From contig CANPXF010000002.1 of NCBI GenBank assembly GCA_947585745.1, forward strand, positions 1 to 64,000: a stretch of 64,000 bases of DNA. Direction: 5' to 3'. Each line of letters opens with the position of its first letter. The stretch's first letter is position 1. The notes under the pieces were generated by a model that made no database searches, was not told the origin of the DNA, and saw only the letters and a list, made by a program, of their open reading frames with translations. Made by a program: the position numbers and the translations under genes. This stretch comes from an uncultured Clostridia bacterium. GTDB taxonomy: Bacteria > Bacillota > Clostridia > Oscillospirales > Acutalibacteraceae. Of this stretch, positions 28,459 through 38,127 are shown in pieces.

Positions 28459-28713
28459 TAATAATGAAAAATTTTGCTAAGCAAATCGTCTAACTGCGTT
28501 TGCTACTGTGTAGTAGCTGTCAATGCTTATATCTTTTATTTCATTTATCTTTTTATATAAATTAGCGCTTCTTTTAATAATCATCTTCCTTGTATAATAA
28601 TGTTTCCCCCTCAATTATACAAAATATTCATTTTGTATAATTTTCTATATAAGAATAAAGACCACTCCCCGATATGATATAATAAAAATAATTAATAAAT
28701 TAGGAGGTAGATT

Positions 28714-29688
28714 ATGGCAGCAAACTTTATGGACGAGGCGCCTGACGTTATTAAGCAATTTCTTCTTTATATGCAGAATATTAAAGGCCGTTCAATTAAA
28801 ACTGTTGATGAGTATTACATCGACCTCAGAACCTTTTTTAGATTTATAAACTACAATCGCAAGCTTTGCGATTCTTCTCTTAACTTTGATGAAATTAAAA
28901 TTGATAATATTGATATAAACATTATAAAGTCCGTAACTCTTAGAGAAGCTTACGAGTTTATGTATTTTTTGCAACGTGAACGCAACAACAATCAAGCTTC
29001 GCGTTCACGCAAAACCTCTTCCCTGCGACAGTTTTATAAATACCTTGAGAGAGGTCATATTATTGAGAGGAATCCCTTAAAAGACTTGGAAACTCCAAAA
29101 CAAAAAAAGTCACTTCCAAAATATCTTACTTTGGAGCAGTCCATTGAGCTTTTAAATGCTGTTGAGGGTGATAATTATCAACGTGATTACTGTATTTTAA
29201 CTTTATTTTTAAACTGCGGACTGCGTCTTTCCGAGCTTGTCGGTCTTAATTTCAGCGATATCAGAACTGATAATACAATGAGAGTCCTCGGAAAAGGCAA
29301 CAAAGAACGTATTATTTATCTTAATAAAGCGTGTATAGACGCTATAAACGCCTATAAAGAAGTAAGACCTGTAGACGGCGTTAAGGATAAAAACGCGCTT
29401 TTTATAAGCCGAAACCACAATCGAATGTCACCCAAAACAGTTCAGGCTATGGTGTATAAATATTTAGAAAAAATAGGATTGAACGCTCAAGGCTATTCCT
29501 GCCACAAGCTTAGACATACAGCGGCGACCTTAATGTATCAGACGGGTGATGTTGATATAAGGGTTTTAAAGGATATTTTGGGACACGAAAACCTCGGAAC
29601 AACGGAAATTTATACACATCTTTCCAATCAGCAGTTAAAACAAGCTTCCGAAAGCAATCCCTTAGCTAAAGTAAAACCGAAGAATTAA
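28714..29688 (+). CDS. Xer-type tyrosine recombinase
   Basis: LTLFLNCGLRLSELVGLNFSDI, SCHKLRHTAATLMYQTGDVDIRVLKDILGHENLGTTEIYTHL (R..HxxR..H..Y). Confidence 0.93.
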   Translation: MAANFMDEAPDVIKQFLLYMQNIKGRSIKTVDEYYIDLRTFFRFINYNRKLCDSSLNFDEIKIDNIDINIIKSVTLREAYEFMYFLQRERNNNQASRSRKTSSLRQFYKYLERGHIIERNPLKDLETPKQKKSLPKYLTLEQSIELLNAVEGDNYQRDYCILTLFLNCGLRLSELVGLNFSDIRTDNTMRVLGKGNKERIIYLNKACIDAINAYKEVRPVDGVKDKNALFISRNHNRMSPKTVQAMVYKYLEKIGLNAQGYSCHKLRHTAATLMYQTGDVDIRVLKDILGHENLGTTEIYTHLSNQQLKQASESNPLAKVKPKN

Positions 29689-29692
29689 AAAA

Positions 29693-29730
29693 GCACCTGT
29701 AAACTTAGCAAAAACTAAGCTTGCAGGTGT
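29693..29730. terminator. Terminator between convergent xer and lysA
   Basis: CACCTGtAAaCTTAG-CAAAAA-CTAAGcTTgCAGGTG with A tract upstream. Confidence 0.8.
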
Positions 29731-29746
29731 TAAATTATAAGAACTA

Positions 29747-31018
29747 TTAAAATTTAAAATCCGAAAAATCAAATGTGGCAAAATAATCTTTGGGAGTTTC
29801 CGCGCGCCTTATAAGCTTATAAGTTCCATCCTCTTTAAGGAGAACCTCCGCGCTCCTGAGCTTTCCGTTGTAGTTATAGCCCATAGAAAAGCCGTGCGCT
29901 CCCGAGTCGTGTATATAAATTATATCTCCCATATTTATCTTTGGTAACATTCTGTCAATCGCGAATTTATCATTATTTTCGCAAAGTCCGCCCGTTACGT
30001 CGTATTTATGGTCGCAGGGTTCATTTTCTTTTCCGAGTACAGTAATATGATGATATGAACCATACATAGCAGGTCTCATAAGGTTAGCCGCGCACGCGTC
30101 AAGTCCGATATAATTTTTGTAAATATTCTTTTCGTGGATTGCCGTTGCAACCAAAGCGCCGTACGGAGCGAGCATATATCTTCCGAGTTCTGTGTAAATT
30201 TCAACATCGCCCATTCCCTCGGGAACCAATATTTCCTCAAATTTTTCACGAACACCTTCGCCGATGATTGCAATATCATTCTTAGGTTCTTCGGGCTTAT
30301 AGTCAACGCCGACACCGCCCGAAAGATTGACAAATTTAATATGAACGCCTGTTTTCTTGCGCAGTCTTACCGCGAGATTAAATAAAATTCCCGCAAGCTC
30401 GGGATAGTAACCGTTTGAAACAGTGTTTGAAGCTAAAAATGCGTGAATACCAAACTCCTCGGCTCCTGCCCTTTTTAATTCAATAAACGCCTTTTCCATT
30501 TGCTCCTCGGTCATTCCGTACTTAGAATCTCCGGGGGTATCCATAACCTGAATTTTATCTTCGCTGTCAGCCATTTCAAAAACTCCGCCCGGATTATATC
30601 TACAGCAGATTGTTTTCGGTACACCGCAAACTTTCTTTATAAATTCAACGTGGGTATAATCGTCGAGATTAATATTTGCGCCCAAATCATATGCCTTTTT
30701 CATATCCTCTACGGGAGTAACATTGGAGCTGAACATTATATCGGTTCCCGTAATACCGCACGACTCGCAGAGCATAAGCTCTGTATATGACGAGCAGTCC
30801 ATACCACAGCCTTCCTCGTGTAATATCTTCATAATATACGGATTAGGGGTTGCTTTTACGGCAAAATACTCCTTAAATCCCTTATTCCAGCTAAACGCCT
30901 TGTTAAGCGCTCTGGCGTTTTCTCTTATGCCCTTTTCGTCGTAAATATGAAAAGGAGTGGGAATTTCCTTTATAATTTCTTGCGCCTTATCTAAACTGAT
31001 AAACGGCTTTTTTTTCAT
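29747..31018 (-). CDS. lysA: Diaminopimelate decarboxylase
   Basis: PTPFHIYDEKGIRENARAL, YFAVKATPNPYIMKILHEEGCGMDCSS, NLSGGVGVDY, YTELGRYMLAPYGALV, DSGAHGFSMGYNYNG. Confidence 0.92.
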   Translation of the reverse strand: MKKKPFISLDKAQEIIKEIPTPFHIYDEKGIRENARALNKAFSWNKGFKEYFAVKATPNPYIMKILHEEGCGMDCSSYTELMLCESCGITGTDIMFSSNVTPVEDMKKAYDLGANINLDDYTHVEFIKKVCGVPKTICCRYNPGGVFEMADSEDKIQVMDTPGDSKYGMTEEQMEKAFIELKRAGAEEFGIHAFLASNTVSNGYYPELAGILFNLAVRLRKKTGVHIKFVNLSGGVGVDYKPEEPKNDIAIIGEGVREKFEEILVPEGMGDVEIYTELGRYMLAPYGALVATAIHEKNIYKNYIGLDACAANLMRPAMYGSYHHITVLGKENEPCDHKYDVTGGLCENNDKFAIDRMLPKINMGDIIYIHDSGAHGFSMGYNYNGKLRSAEVLLKEDGTYKLIRRAETPKDYFATFDFSDFKF

Positions 31019-31042
31019 TTTAATTCCTCCATAACCTTAAAA

Positions 31043-31627
31043 TTACCCTTTTATATATTCTTCAATAACTTCTTTAACATCACTAAGTCCGCTTCCGTCA
31101 ACAGCGGAAAACGGAATCAACTCTATCCCCTCAAATTCTTCGAGTTCGTCCATAATTTCATCAATTCTTTTTTCATATGCGGTTTTTTTAAGCTTGTCCT
31201 TTTTTGTAAGAACAATTACAAACGGAGCGTTGCTATCGTAAAGAAATTTCAGCATATTGTAATCGTCCTTTGTGGGTTTATGACGAATATCAATAATTTG
31301 AATTATGAGGGAAATATTTCTTTGTGACGATAAATACCCCTCAACCAAATCCGCCCAACGCGCCTTTTCAGCCTTTGAAACCTTTGCAAAGCCGTAACCA
31401 GGTAAATCTACTAATCTGAACTCTTCTGAACCGAAAAAGTTAATCGTGGCTGTTTTTCCGGGTTGAGAGCTTACTCTGGCTAAATTTTTTCTTTGAACAA
31501 TCTTATTTATAAGCGAGCTCTTCCCCACATTTGAATGTCCCGAGAAAACAATTTCGGGTTTATCGCTTTTCGGGAGTTGTTCTGCGGTACCGGCGGAAAA
31601 CTCAAAATCTACCATATTAAAATTCAT
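31043..31627 (-). CDS. engB: Ribosome biogenesis GTP-binding protein YihA/YsxC
   Basis: PEIVFSGHSNVGKSSLINKI, LARVSSQPGKTATINFF, LVDLPGYGFAKVSK. Confidence 0.95.
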   Translation of the reverse strand: MNFNMVDFEFSAGTAEQLPKSDKPEIVFSGHSNVGKSSLINKIVQRKNLARVSSQPGKTATINFFGSEEFRLVDLPGYGFAKVSKAEKARWADLVEGYLSSQRNISLIIQIIDIRHKPTKDDYNMLKFLYDSNAPFVIVLTKKDKLKKTAYEKRIDEIMDELEEFEGIELIPFSAVDGSGLSDVKEVIEEYIKG

Positions 31628-31635
31628 TCTGCCAC

Positions 31636-34032
31636 CTACTGACGTACTACTGTTGAATTATGCGGTTTATTATCCGACAATTTGACATTTTCTCTGTCTT
31701 TAACAACAACAGGCTCAATCGTTGCGTCAGAAATTACTTCTGTAAAGTATTCGCAGGGAACAAACTCAACCGCATCTTTTACAATGCTGTCAATTTCCTG
31801 GAGGTCGGGAATATTATCTTTAGGAATATATACCTTTTTTATTCCAGCTTTATAAGCCGCCATAGCTTTCTCTTTTAAACCGCCTATGGCAAGGATTTTT
31901 CCTCTTAGAGTAATTTCCCCTGTCATCGCCGTGTCGCGCTTAACGGCTCGCATAGATAAAGCGGAATAGATAGCTGTTGTCATAGTTATACCGGCAGACG
32001 GTCCGTCTTTTGGAACAGCGCCCTCGGGAGCGTGGATATGTATGTCCTTTGTTTTATAAAAATTAGTGTTTATCCCGAGAAAACTGCTATGAGAACGAAT
32101 ACAGGTTATAGCTGTTTTAGCGCTTTCCTGCATTACTTCTCCGAGTGAGCCTGTAAGAATAATTTTACCGTCGCCCGGCATAACAGCAACTTCAATCGGA
32201 AGCAAGGTTCCACCGACCGAGGTCCAGGCAAGTCCGTTAACAATACCAATTTCGTCTTTTTTGAGCAATTTTTCATTGGTAAACTTTTTAACTCCGAGGT
32301 AATCACCGATGTTTTTATCGGTGAATTTAATGCTTATTTCTTCCCCGTTTACATATTTAACGGCAAATTTTCTGATGGATTTTTTAATTTCCTGTTCAAG
32401 TCTGCGGACTCCCGCCTCGCGGGTATAGTAATCAATAATCGAATATATACCCTTTGAGGTGAACTTAACATTATCAGATTTTAATCCGTTTTCTTTAATC
32501 TGTTTAGGTATCAGATGTTTTTTTGCAATGTTAAATTTCTCTTCTCTCGTATAGCTGTCAAGATTAATAACTTCCATTCTGTCGTAAAGCGGGGCGGGAA
32601 TTTCAGAGGCATTGTTTGCGGTTGTAATAAAAATAACCTTTGATAAGTCAAAAGGAACATCAATATAATGGTCCACAAATTTGTTGTTCTGCTCAGCATC
32701 CAAAACCTCTAAAAGCGCTGACGTCGGGTCACCTTTATAATCCGCTCCAAGCTTATCTATTTCGTCAAGAATTATAATAGGATTGTTTGTGCCTGCCGTT
32801 TTTAAAGCGTTAATGATTCTGCCCGGCATTGCTCCGATGTACGTTCTCCTGTGTCCTCTGATTTCTGCCTCATCTCTCACACCGCCAAGAGCTATTCGAG
32901 CCGATTTACGTCCAATGGCAGAAGCAATTGATTGAGCAATTGAGGTTTTGCCAACACCGGGAGGTCCGACAAGACATATTATCTGCCCCTTGATTTCAGG
33001 ATTTAGTTTTCTTACAGCAAATTGCTCAATAATCCTTTCTTTTACATTAGTCAGTCCGTAATGATTCTTATTGAGTTTTGTTGATATTTGTTTTAAATTA
33101 AGCTTGTCCTTTGTAGATGTGTTCCACGGAAGCTCCAAAACTGTATCGAGATATGTCCTGATAACAGGAATATCATGACTTCCGAGTGGCATCTTTGAAA
33201 GCTTGGTACATTCTTTAAGAAGTATTTTTTCAGTTTCTTTTGAAAGCTTTAGCTCCAAAATTCTTTTCTTATATTCGTCAGCGTCATCGGAAGGGCTGTC
33301 GGTTTCCCCAAGCTCCTCCTCGATAACACTTTTCTGTTCTCTTAAAAAATATTCGCGCTGGCTTTTGTCAATTCTTTCTTTTGCTTTCTCCCCTATTTGC
33401 TCCTCGATTCTTAAAATATATACCTCTTGATTAAGAATGTCGAGAAGTGTTTCCAGTCTTTCCGAAACATCAACTGTTTCTAAAATAAGCTGTTTATCGT
33501 TGTAATCGGGCAGAATATTCCCCGCAATAAAATCCGCGAGTTCACCGCCGTCTTCACACATAGCCACCTTGAAAAGCGCGTCTGACGAAAGCTTTGGAAT
33601 GAGGCGCGCGTATTTATCAAATACGGATTTAATCTGTCTAATCAGCGCTACCTCGCGCGTTGTTGTTTGTTCATGGTAATCATATTGAGCAACAACCTGC
33701 GCAAACAGACATTCGCTGTTACTTACAAATTCACTTGCATACGCTCTGCTTAAGCCTTCGACAATTACTCTTGTAGCGTTATCGGGCTGTTTTAATACCT
33801 GAACAATTCTTGCGATAACACCTGTTGAAAACAAATCGTCGCAATCAGGCTGACTTACAGAAGGATTTTTTTGTGAAACAAGAAAAATCAGCTGGTCGTT
33901 TTTCATAGCAAAATTAACAGCGTTTTTTGATTGCTCCCTCGCAACGTCAAAATGAAGCATTATTTTCGGAAAAACAACCAAACCCCTAAGCGGTAGTACG
34001 GGGATATTATATGTATCATTATGTAATTCCAT
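31636..34032 (-). CDS. lon: ATP-dependent protease La (Lon)
   Basis: LPVLPLRGLVVFPKI-like N-terminus, GPPGVGKTSIAQSIA, PKDGPSAGITMTTAIYSAL catalytic Ser region. Confidence 0.97.
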   Translation of the reverse strand: MELHNDTYNIPVLPLRGLVVFPKIMLHFDVAREQSKNAVNFAMKNDQLIFLVSQKNPSVSQPDCDDLFSTGVIARIVQVLKQPDNATRVIVEGLSRAYASEFVSNSECLFAQVVAQYDYHEQTTTREVALIRQIKSVFDKYARLIPKLSSDALFKVAMCEDGGELADFIAGNILPDYNDKQLILETVDVSERLETLLDILNQEVYILRIEEQIGEKAKERIDKSQREYFLREQKSVIEEELGETDSPSDDADEYKKRILELKLSKETEKILLKECTKLSKMPLGSHDIPVIRTYLDTVLELPWNTSTKDKLNLKQISTKLNKNHYGLTNVKERIIEQFAVRKLNPEIKGQIICLVGPPGVGKTSIAQSIASAIGRKSARIALGGVRDEAEIRGHRRTYIGAMPGRIINALKTAGTNNPIIILDEIDKLGADYKGDPTSALLEVLDAEQNNKFVDHYIDVPFDLSKVIFITTANNASEIPAPLYDRMEVINLDSYTREEKFNIAKKHLIPKQIKENGLKSDNVKFTSKGIYSIIDYYTREAGVRRLEQEIKKSIRKFAVKYVNGEEISIKFTDKNIGDYLGVKKFTNEKLLKKDEIGIVNGLAWTSVGGTLLPIEVAVMPGDGKIILTGSLGEVMQESAKTAITCIRSHSSFLGINTNFYKTKDIHIHAPEGAVPKDGPSAGITMTTAIYSALSMRAVKRDTAMTGEITLRGKILAIGGLKEKAMAAYKAGIKKVYIPKDNIPDLQEIDSIVKDAVEFVPCEYFTEVISDATIEPVVVKDRENVKLSDNKPHNSTVVRQ

Positions 34033-34105
34033 AAACTCTCCTTAAAATCCAAAAGCTGTAGTGTAATTATCAACCGTGAAATCACATTACAGCAAATAGA
34101 TTTAT

Positions 34106-35413
34106 TTATGAAACCTCCTCGGCTTCAATTATTTTTGAATTATCAAAATTTACTTTTACAGGCCTTTTGCCTTTTGTATGCTCGACAATAGGCTCTGTTT
34201 TTTTGTTTACAACGTCTGCATTAATTGTAATTTTAGAAATACTTTCGTCAGACGGGGTTTCAAACATAAGGTCGTTTAAAATATTTTCCATAATTCCGCG
34301 AAGTCCTCTTGCCCCTGTCTTTTGCTCTTTAGCGAGCTTCGCTATTGAAACAAGCGCGTCGTCAGTAATTTCAAGCTCTACACAATCAAATGCAAAAAGC
34401 TTTTGATATTGCTTTACAAGCGAGTTTTTAGGCTCGGACAATATTCTTACCAATGCGTCAACATCAAGGCCGTTAAGTGCCGTAATTACAGGAATACGTC
34501 CTACCAGCTCGGGAATAATTCCGAATTTAACAAGGTCGTGAGCAACGACGTCTTTCATCCAGCCTGTTTCATCTAAAACGGCTTTTTCCTGAACATTGGC
34601 GCCGAATCCAACAAGAGAAGCGCCCTTGCGTTTTTCAACTATCTTTTCAAGTCCGTCAAATGCGCCTCCGCAGATAAAGAGAATATTTTTTGTATTTATC
34701 TGTAAAAATTCCTGCTGGGGGTGTTTTCTTCCGCCTGTGGGAGGAACATTGGAGACCGTTCCTTCAAGAATTTTCAGAAGAGCCTGCTGTACTCCCTCTC
34801 CGCTAACGTCACGCGTAATTGACGGATTTTCGGATTTTCTTGAAATCTTATCAATCTCATCAATATAGATTATTCCTCTTTCGGCCTTTTCAATATCGAA
34901 GTCAGCCGCCTGAATAAGCTTTAATAGAATATTTTCAACATCTTCACCGACATATCCGGCTTCCGTTAAAGTAGTTGCGTCAGCAATAGCAAACGGAACG
35001 TCTAAAGCTTTGGCCAATGTTTGGGCAAGCAAGGTTTTTCCTACGCCCGTAGGTCCCAAAAGAAGAACGTTGCTTTTTGCAAATTCTACATCGTCATCGT
35101 TATTAAACACTCTTTTGTAGTGATTATAAACAGCGACGCTTAAAGCTTTTTTCGCGTCGTCCTGACCTATGACATACTCGTCAAGTATAGCCTTAATCTC
35201 AACGGGCTTTAAAAGCTGTGGAATTTCTATACTATTGTCGTCTTTCTTTCCCTCTTCGGTATGAAAGTCAAAATCGGACTCCTCAAGAATGTTAACACAT
35301 AAATCAACGCATTGGTCGCAGATATAGGAGCCGTTCCCCTTAATTAATCTGCCTACAAATTCCTGCGGTTTACCGCAAAAGGAACAATAGATATTATCAT
35401 CAACATTAGGCAT
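34106..35413 (-). CDS. clpX: ATP-dependent Clp protease ATPase subunit ClpX
   Basis: Zinc finger CSFCGKPQ...[48 protein letters not shown]. Confidence 0.97.
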   Translation of the reverse strand: MPNVDDNIYCSFCGKPQEFVGRLIKGNGSYICDQCVDLCVNILEESDFDFHTEEGKKDDNSIEIPQLLKPVEIKAILDEYVIGQDDAKKALSVAVYNHYKRVFNNDDDVEFAKSNVLLLGPTGVGKTLLAQTLAKALDVPFAIADATTLTEAGYVGEDVENILLKLIQAADFDIEKAERGIIYIDEIDKISRKSENPSITRDVSGEGVQQALLKILEGTVSNVPPTGGRKHPQQEFLQINTKNILFICGGAFDGLEKIVEKRKGASLVGFGANVQEKAVLDETGWMKDVVAHDLVKFGIIPELVGRIPVITALNGLDVDALVRILSEPKNSLVKQYQKLFAFDCVELEITDDALVSIAKLAKEQKTGARGLRGIMENILNDLMFETPSDESISKITINADVVNKKTEPIVEHTKGKRPVKVNFDNSKIIEAEEVS

Positions 35414-35438
35414 ACGTTTTCCTCACTAACTTTTTAGG

Positions 35439-36020
35439 TTATCTTTTTTCAAAAACCTTATCAATTAAGCCGTATTCAAGCGCCTGTTGAGCGGTCATAA
35501 AGTTATCACGGTTTGTGTCTTTTGCGATAACATCAACAGGCTGGCCTGTGTTTTTAGCTAAAATTCCATTAAGTCTTTTCTTAATATCAAGAATATGCTG
35601 GGTATGAATTTCCATATCGGTAGCCTGACCTTTAGCACCGCCTGACGGCTGATGAATCATAATATCAGAGTTAGGCAGAGCATATCTCTTTCCTTTAGCG
35701 CCCGCGGCTAAAAGGAACGCTCCCATACTTGCCGCCATACCCATACAAATTGTGCTTACGTCACACTTGATGTAATTCATTGTATCGTAAATTGCGAAAC
35801 CGTCCGTAACGGAACCGCCCGGGCTGTTTATATAAAGGCTGATGTCCTTTGTCGGGTCCTGAGCTTCAAGGTAAAGAAGCTGAGCGACAACAACGCTCGC
35901 GCTCGCGCTGTTTACCTCCTCGGTGAGCATAACAATTCTGTCGTTCAACAGACGCGAGTAAATATCATATGAACGCTCTCCGCGATTTGTCTGTTCGACT
36001 ACATAAGGTACCAATGCCAT
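35439..36020 (-). CDS. clpP: ATP-dependent Clp protease proteolytic subunit
   Basis: [54 protein letters not shown]; start refined to MALVPY at 36020. Confidence 0.97.
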   Translation of the reverse strand: MALVPYVVEQTNRGERSYDIYSRLLNDRIVMLTEEVNSASASVVVAQLLYLEAQDPTKDISLYINSPGGSVTDGFAIYDTMNYIKCDVSTICMGMAASMGAFLLAAGAKGKRYALPNSDIMIHQPSGGAKGQATDMEIHTQHILDIKKRLNGILAKNTGQPVDVIAKDTNRDNFMTAQQALEYGLIDKVFEKR

Positions 36021-36074
36021 ATAAATCATCCTTTCCTGTATATAATTGACTGTTAGTTAAAATTTATTCAGAAT

Positions 36075-37355
36075 TTATTTTACAGACGCGTTATCTCTTA
36101 CAAGCTGCATAGCTTTTTCAACCTTAATATCCTCGGATAAAGCTTCCTTGGTAATATAAGTTTTAACCTCATCTACTTTAGCATTGTATGCGTCAGCAAG
36201 CTTTTTATATTCGTTTTCAACATCTTCATCGCTGACTTCAATTTTTTCCTGGCGTGCAATCGCTTCTAAAACTAAACGGAGTTTAACTCTCTTTTCAGCC
36301 TGAGGCTTATATGTAGCCTCAACGGCGCCTTTATCCATACCCGTGTATTTGAGGTATGTCGCAAGGTCCATACCCTGAGAACGAAGACGCATATCAAACT
36401 CGTTTAGCATATCGCGTACCTCGTTATCATACATCGCCTCGGGGATTTCTTCCTTAACGAGTTCAGCCAATGCCTCTGTCAGCTTATCGTCAAAATCCTT
36501 TTCAGCCTGCTCCTCTAAACGCTTTGCAACCTTTTCTTTTAGCTCTTCCTTATATTCCTCAAGGGTATCCTTTTCGGAAACGTCCTTTACAAACTCATCG
36601 TCAACTTCGGGAAGTTCTTTTGTTTTAATTTCGTGGAGTTTAATTTTAAACTGCGCCTCTTTGCCCGCAAGATTTTCTGCGTTATAATCCTCGGGGAAAG
36701 TTACGTCAATTGTAAATTCCTCGCCTGTTTTATGGCCCACAATTGCTTCCTCAAATCCGGGAATGAAATTGCCGTCGCCAAGTCTTAAATTATAATTTTC
36801 GCTCTTTCCGCCTTCAAAAGCTTCTCCGTCAACAAAGCCCTCAAAGTCAATTACAGTTGTATCTCCGTTTTCCGCGGCTCTGTCCTCAACCGTAACCATA
36901 CGTCCGTTTCTTTCCCGTACTGACTGGAGTTCCTCGTCAACAAGCTCCTCTGTTACTTCTGTAGACAGCTTTTCAACCTCGATACCCTTATATCCGTCTA
37001 CGGTAAGCTCGGGAGCTACCGTAATTTTAGCCTTAAAGCTGTATCCGTCTTCGCTTATCTCGTCAACAGAAAGGTCGTCAACGCTTACCGCCTTTAACTT
37101 TGCTTCTTCGGTTGCATCCGCTAAAGCGGAGGGATATGTATCTTGTATAGCGTCGTCGTAAAATACCTCTTTGCCGTACATTCTTTCAATAATGTGCTTT
37201 GGGGCCTTACCCTTTCTGAATCCCGGAATATTAATATTTTTAACCTGTTTTTTGTATACTTTAGTCGTAGCATTATTAAAGGTTTCCTTATCAACCTTTA
37301 CCTCTAATTCATATTTGTTTGCATCGTCAAGCTTTGTTGATTTAATTAAACTCAT
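36075..37355 (-). CDS. tig: Trigger factor
   Basis: INIPGFRKGKAPKHIIERMYG, VEDRAAENGDTTVIDFEGFVDGEAFEGG. Confidence 0.97.
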   Translation of the reverse strand: MSLIKSTKLDDANKYELEVKVDKETFNNATTKVYKKQVKNINIPGFRKGKAPKHIIERMYGKEVFYDDAIQDTYPSALADATEEAKLKAVSVDDLSVDEISEDGYSFKAKITVAPELTVDGYKGIEVEKLSTEVTEELVDEELQSVRERNGRMVTVEDRAAENGDTTVIDFEGFVDGEAFEGGKSENYNLRLGDGNFIPGFEEAIVGHKTGEEFTIDVTFPEDYNAENLAGKEAQFKIKLHEIKTKELPEVDDEFVKDVSEKDTLEEYKEELKEKVAKRLEEQAEKDFDDKLTEALAELVKEEIPEAMYDNEVRDMLNEFDMRLRSQGMDLATYLKYTGMDKGAVEATYKPQAEKRVKLRLVLEAIARQEKIEVSDEDVENEYKKLADAYNAKVDEVKTYITKEALSEDIKVEKAMQLVRDNASVK

Positions 37356-37437
37356 TTTAATTCCTCCATAAATTTATATATCGGTTTATTATACCACTAT
37401 TGCTTTATTTTAGCAATATATATTTACCATTCTTTGC

Positions 37438-38127
37438 CTATCTGACCAGTACCGGAGTAAATGAAACAGCGTCGCAGGAAATAAGCTTAAATTTTATTCC
37501 CTCATATTCCCCGTTAAACGCTCCTTTTATCATTTTAGTTCCGTGGATATGACCGTAGTAGCATTTTTTTACTTCGTATTCCTTTAATATTTCAATTATA
37601 TCAGAGCAGATATTATTACCGTATATCGGAGGATAATGAAGAAATACTACGGGCTCTTTTCCGCTTGTAGTTGCGCTTTCAAGAGAAAGTTTAAGCCTTC
37701 CGCACTCACGGTTAAGAATACGAATATCTTCCTCAGTTTCACTTTCAAGGCTCCAGCCCCTTGTACCGCAGATAACATAATCTTCTGTGATATAACTGTT
37801 GTTGAATAAAATTTTAATTTTTTCAAAATCGTTTTCGATAAGATAACGGTTAATTTTACTGAAAGTATCCCACCAATAATCGTGATTTCCCTTTAGAAAA
37901 ATTTTATTACCCGGTAAGGAATTTATATATTCAAAATCCTCTTTACACTCATTAAGCTTCATTGCCCAGGAAATATCTCCGGCTACCACAACTGTGTCTT
38001 TATCTGTTACAAGCTTATTCCAATTTTCAGTCAGCCTGTCTAAATAATTATCCCAACCGTGAAAAATATCCATCGGTTTATCACTTCCGAGTGATAAGTG
38101 CAAATCCGCTATCGCAAACAGCGACAT
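37438..38127 (-). CDS. Metallophosphoesterase
   Basis: LFAIADLHLSLG, VVAGDISWAM, LKGNHDYWW, YYGHIHG. Confidence 0.9.
   Translation of the reverse strand: MSLFAIADLHLSLGSDKPMDIFHGWDNYLDRLTENWNKLVTDKDTVVVAGDISWAMKLNECKEDFEYINSLPGNKIFLKGNHDYWWDTFSKINRYLIENDFEKIKILFNNSYITEDYVICGTRGWSLESETEEDIRILNRECGRLKLSLESATTSGKEPVVFLHYPPIYGNNICSDIIEILKEYEVKKCYYGHIHGTKMIKGAFNGEYEGIKFKLISCDAVSFTPVLVR

Larger units (their letters stand above)
27904..28642. repeat. 15-bp direct repeat bracketing a decayed gene; distal copy is part of a 13-bp inverted repeat
   Basis: CTCAATTATACAAAA at 27904-27918 and 28610-28624; AATTATACAAAA again at 27951-27962; perfect IR AATTATACAAAAT-ATTC-ATTTTGTATAATT at 28613-28642. Confidence 0.8.

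Noticed and set aside
28477-28584. Minus-strand 35-aa ORF MIIKRSANLYKKINEIKDISIDSYYTVANAVRRFA next to the pseudogene
   Set aside because: No convincing RBS spacing and no family recognised; short ORFs are expected by chance. It could be a remnant of another decayed gene, but I cannot support it as a feature.
28613-28642. 30-bp palindrome near a Xer recombinase as a dif-like recombination site
   Set aside because: dif sites have 11-bp arms with a 6-bp centre and TTAT-type bases at the centre side of the XerD arm. Here the centre is 4 bp and TTAT-like bases lie at the outer ends, so the arrangement does not fit.
28714-29688. Tyrosine recombinase as a prophage/ICE integrase
   Set aside because: No phage, conjugation or cargo genes adjoin it and the sequence looks like a Xer-type housekeeping enzyme. 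The only possible element footprint is the small 27904-28624 segment, reported separately.
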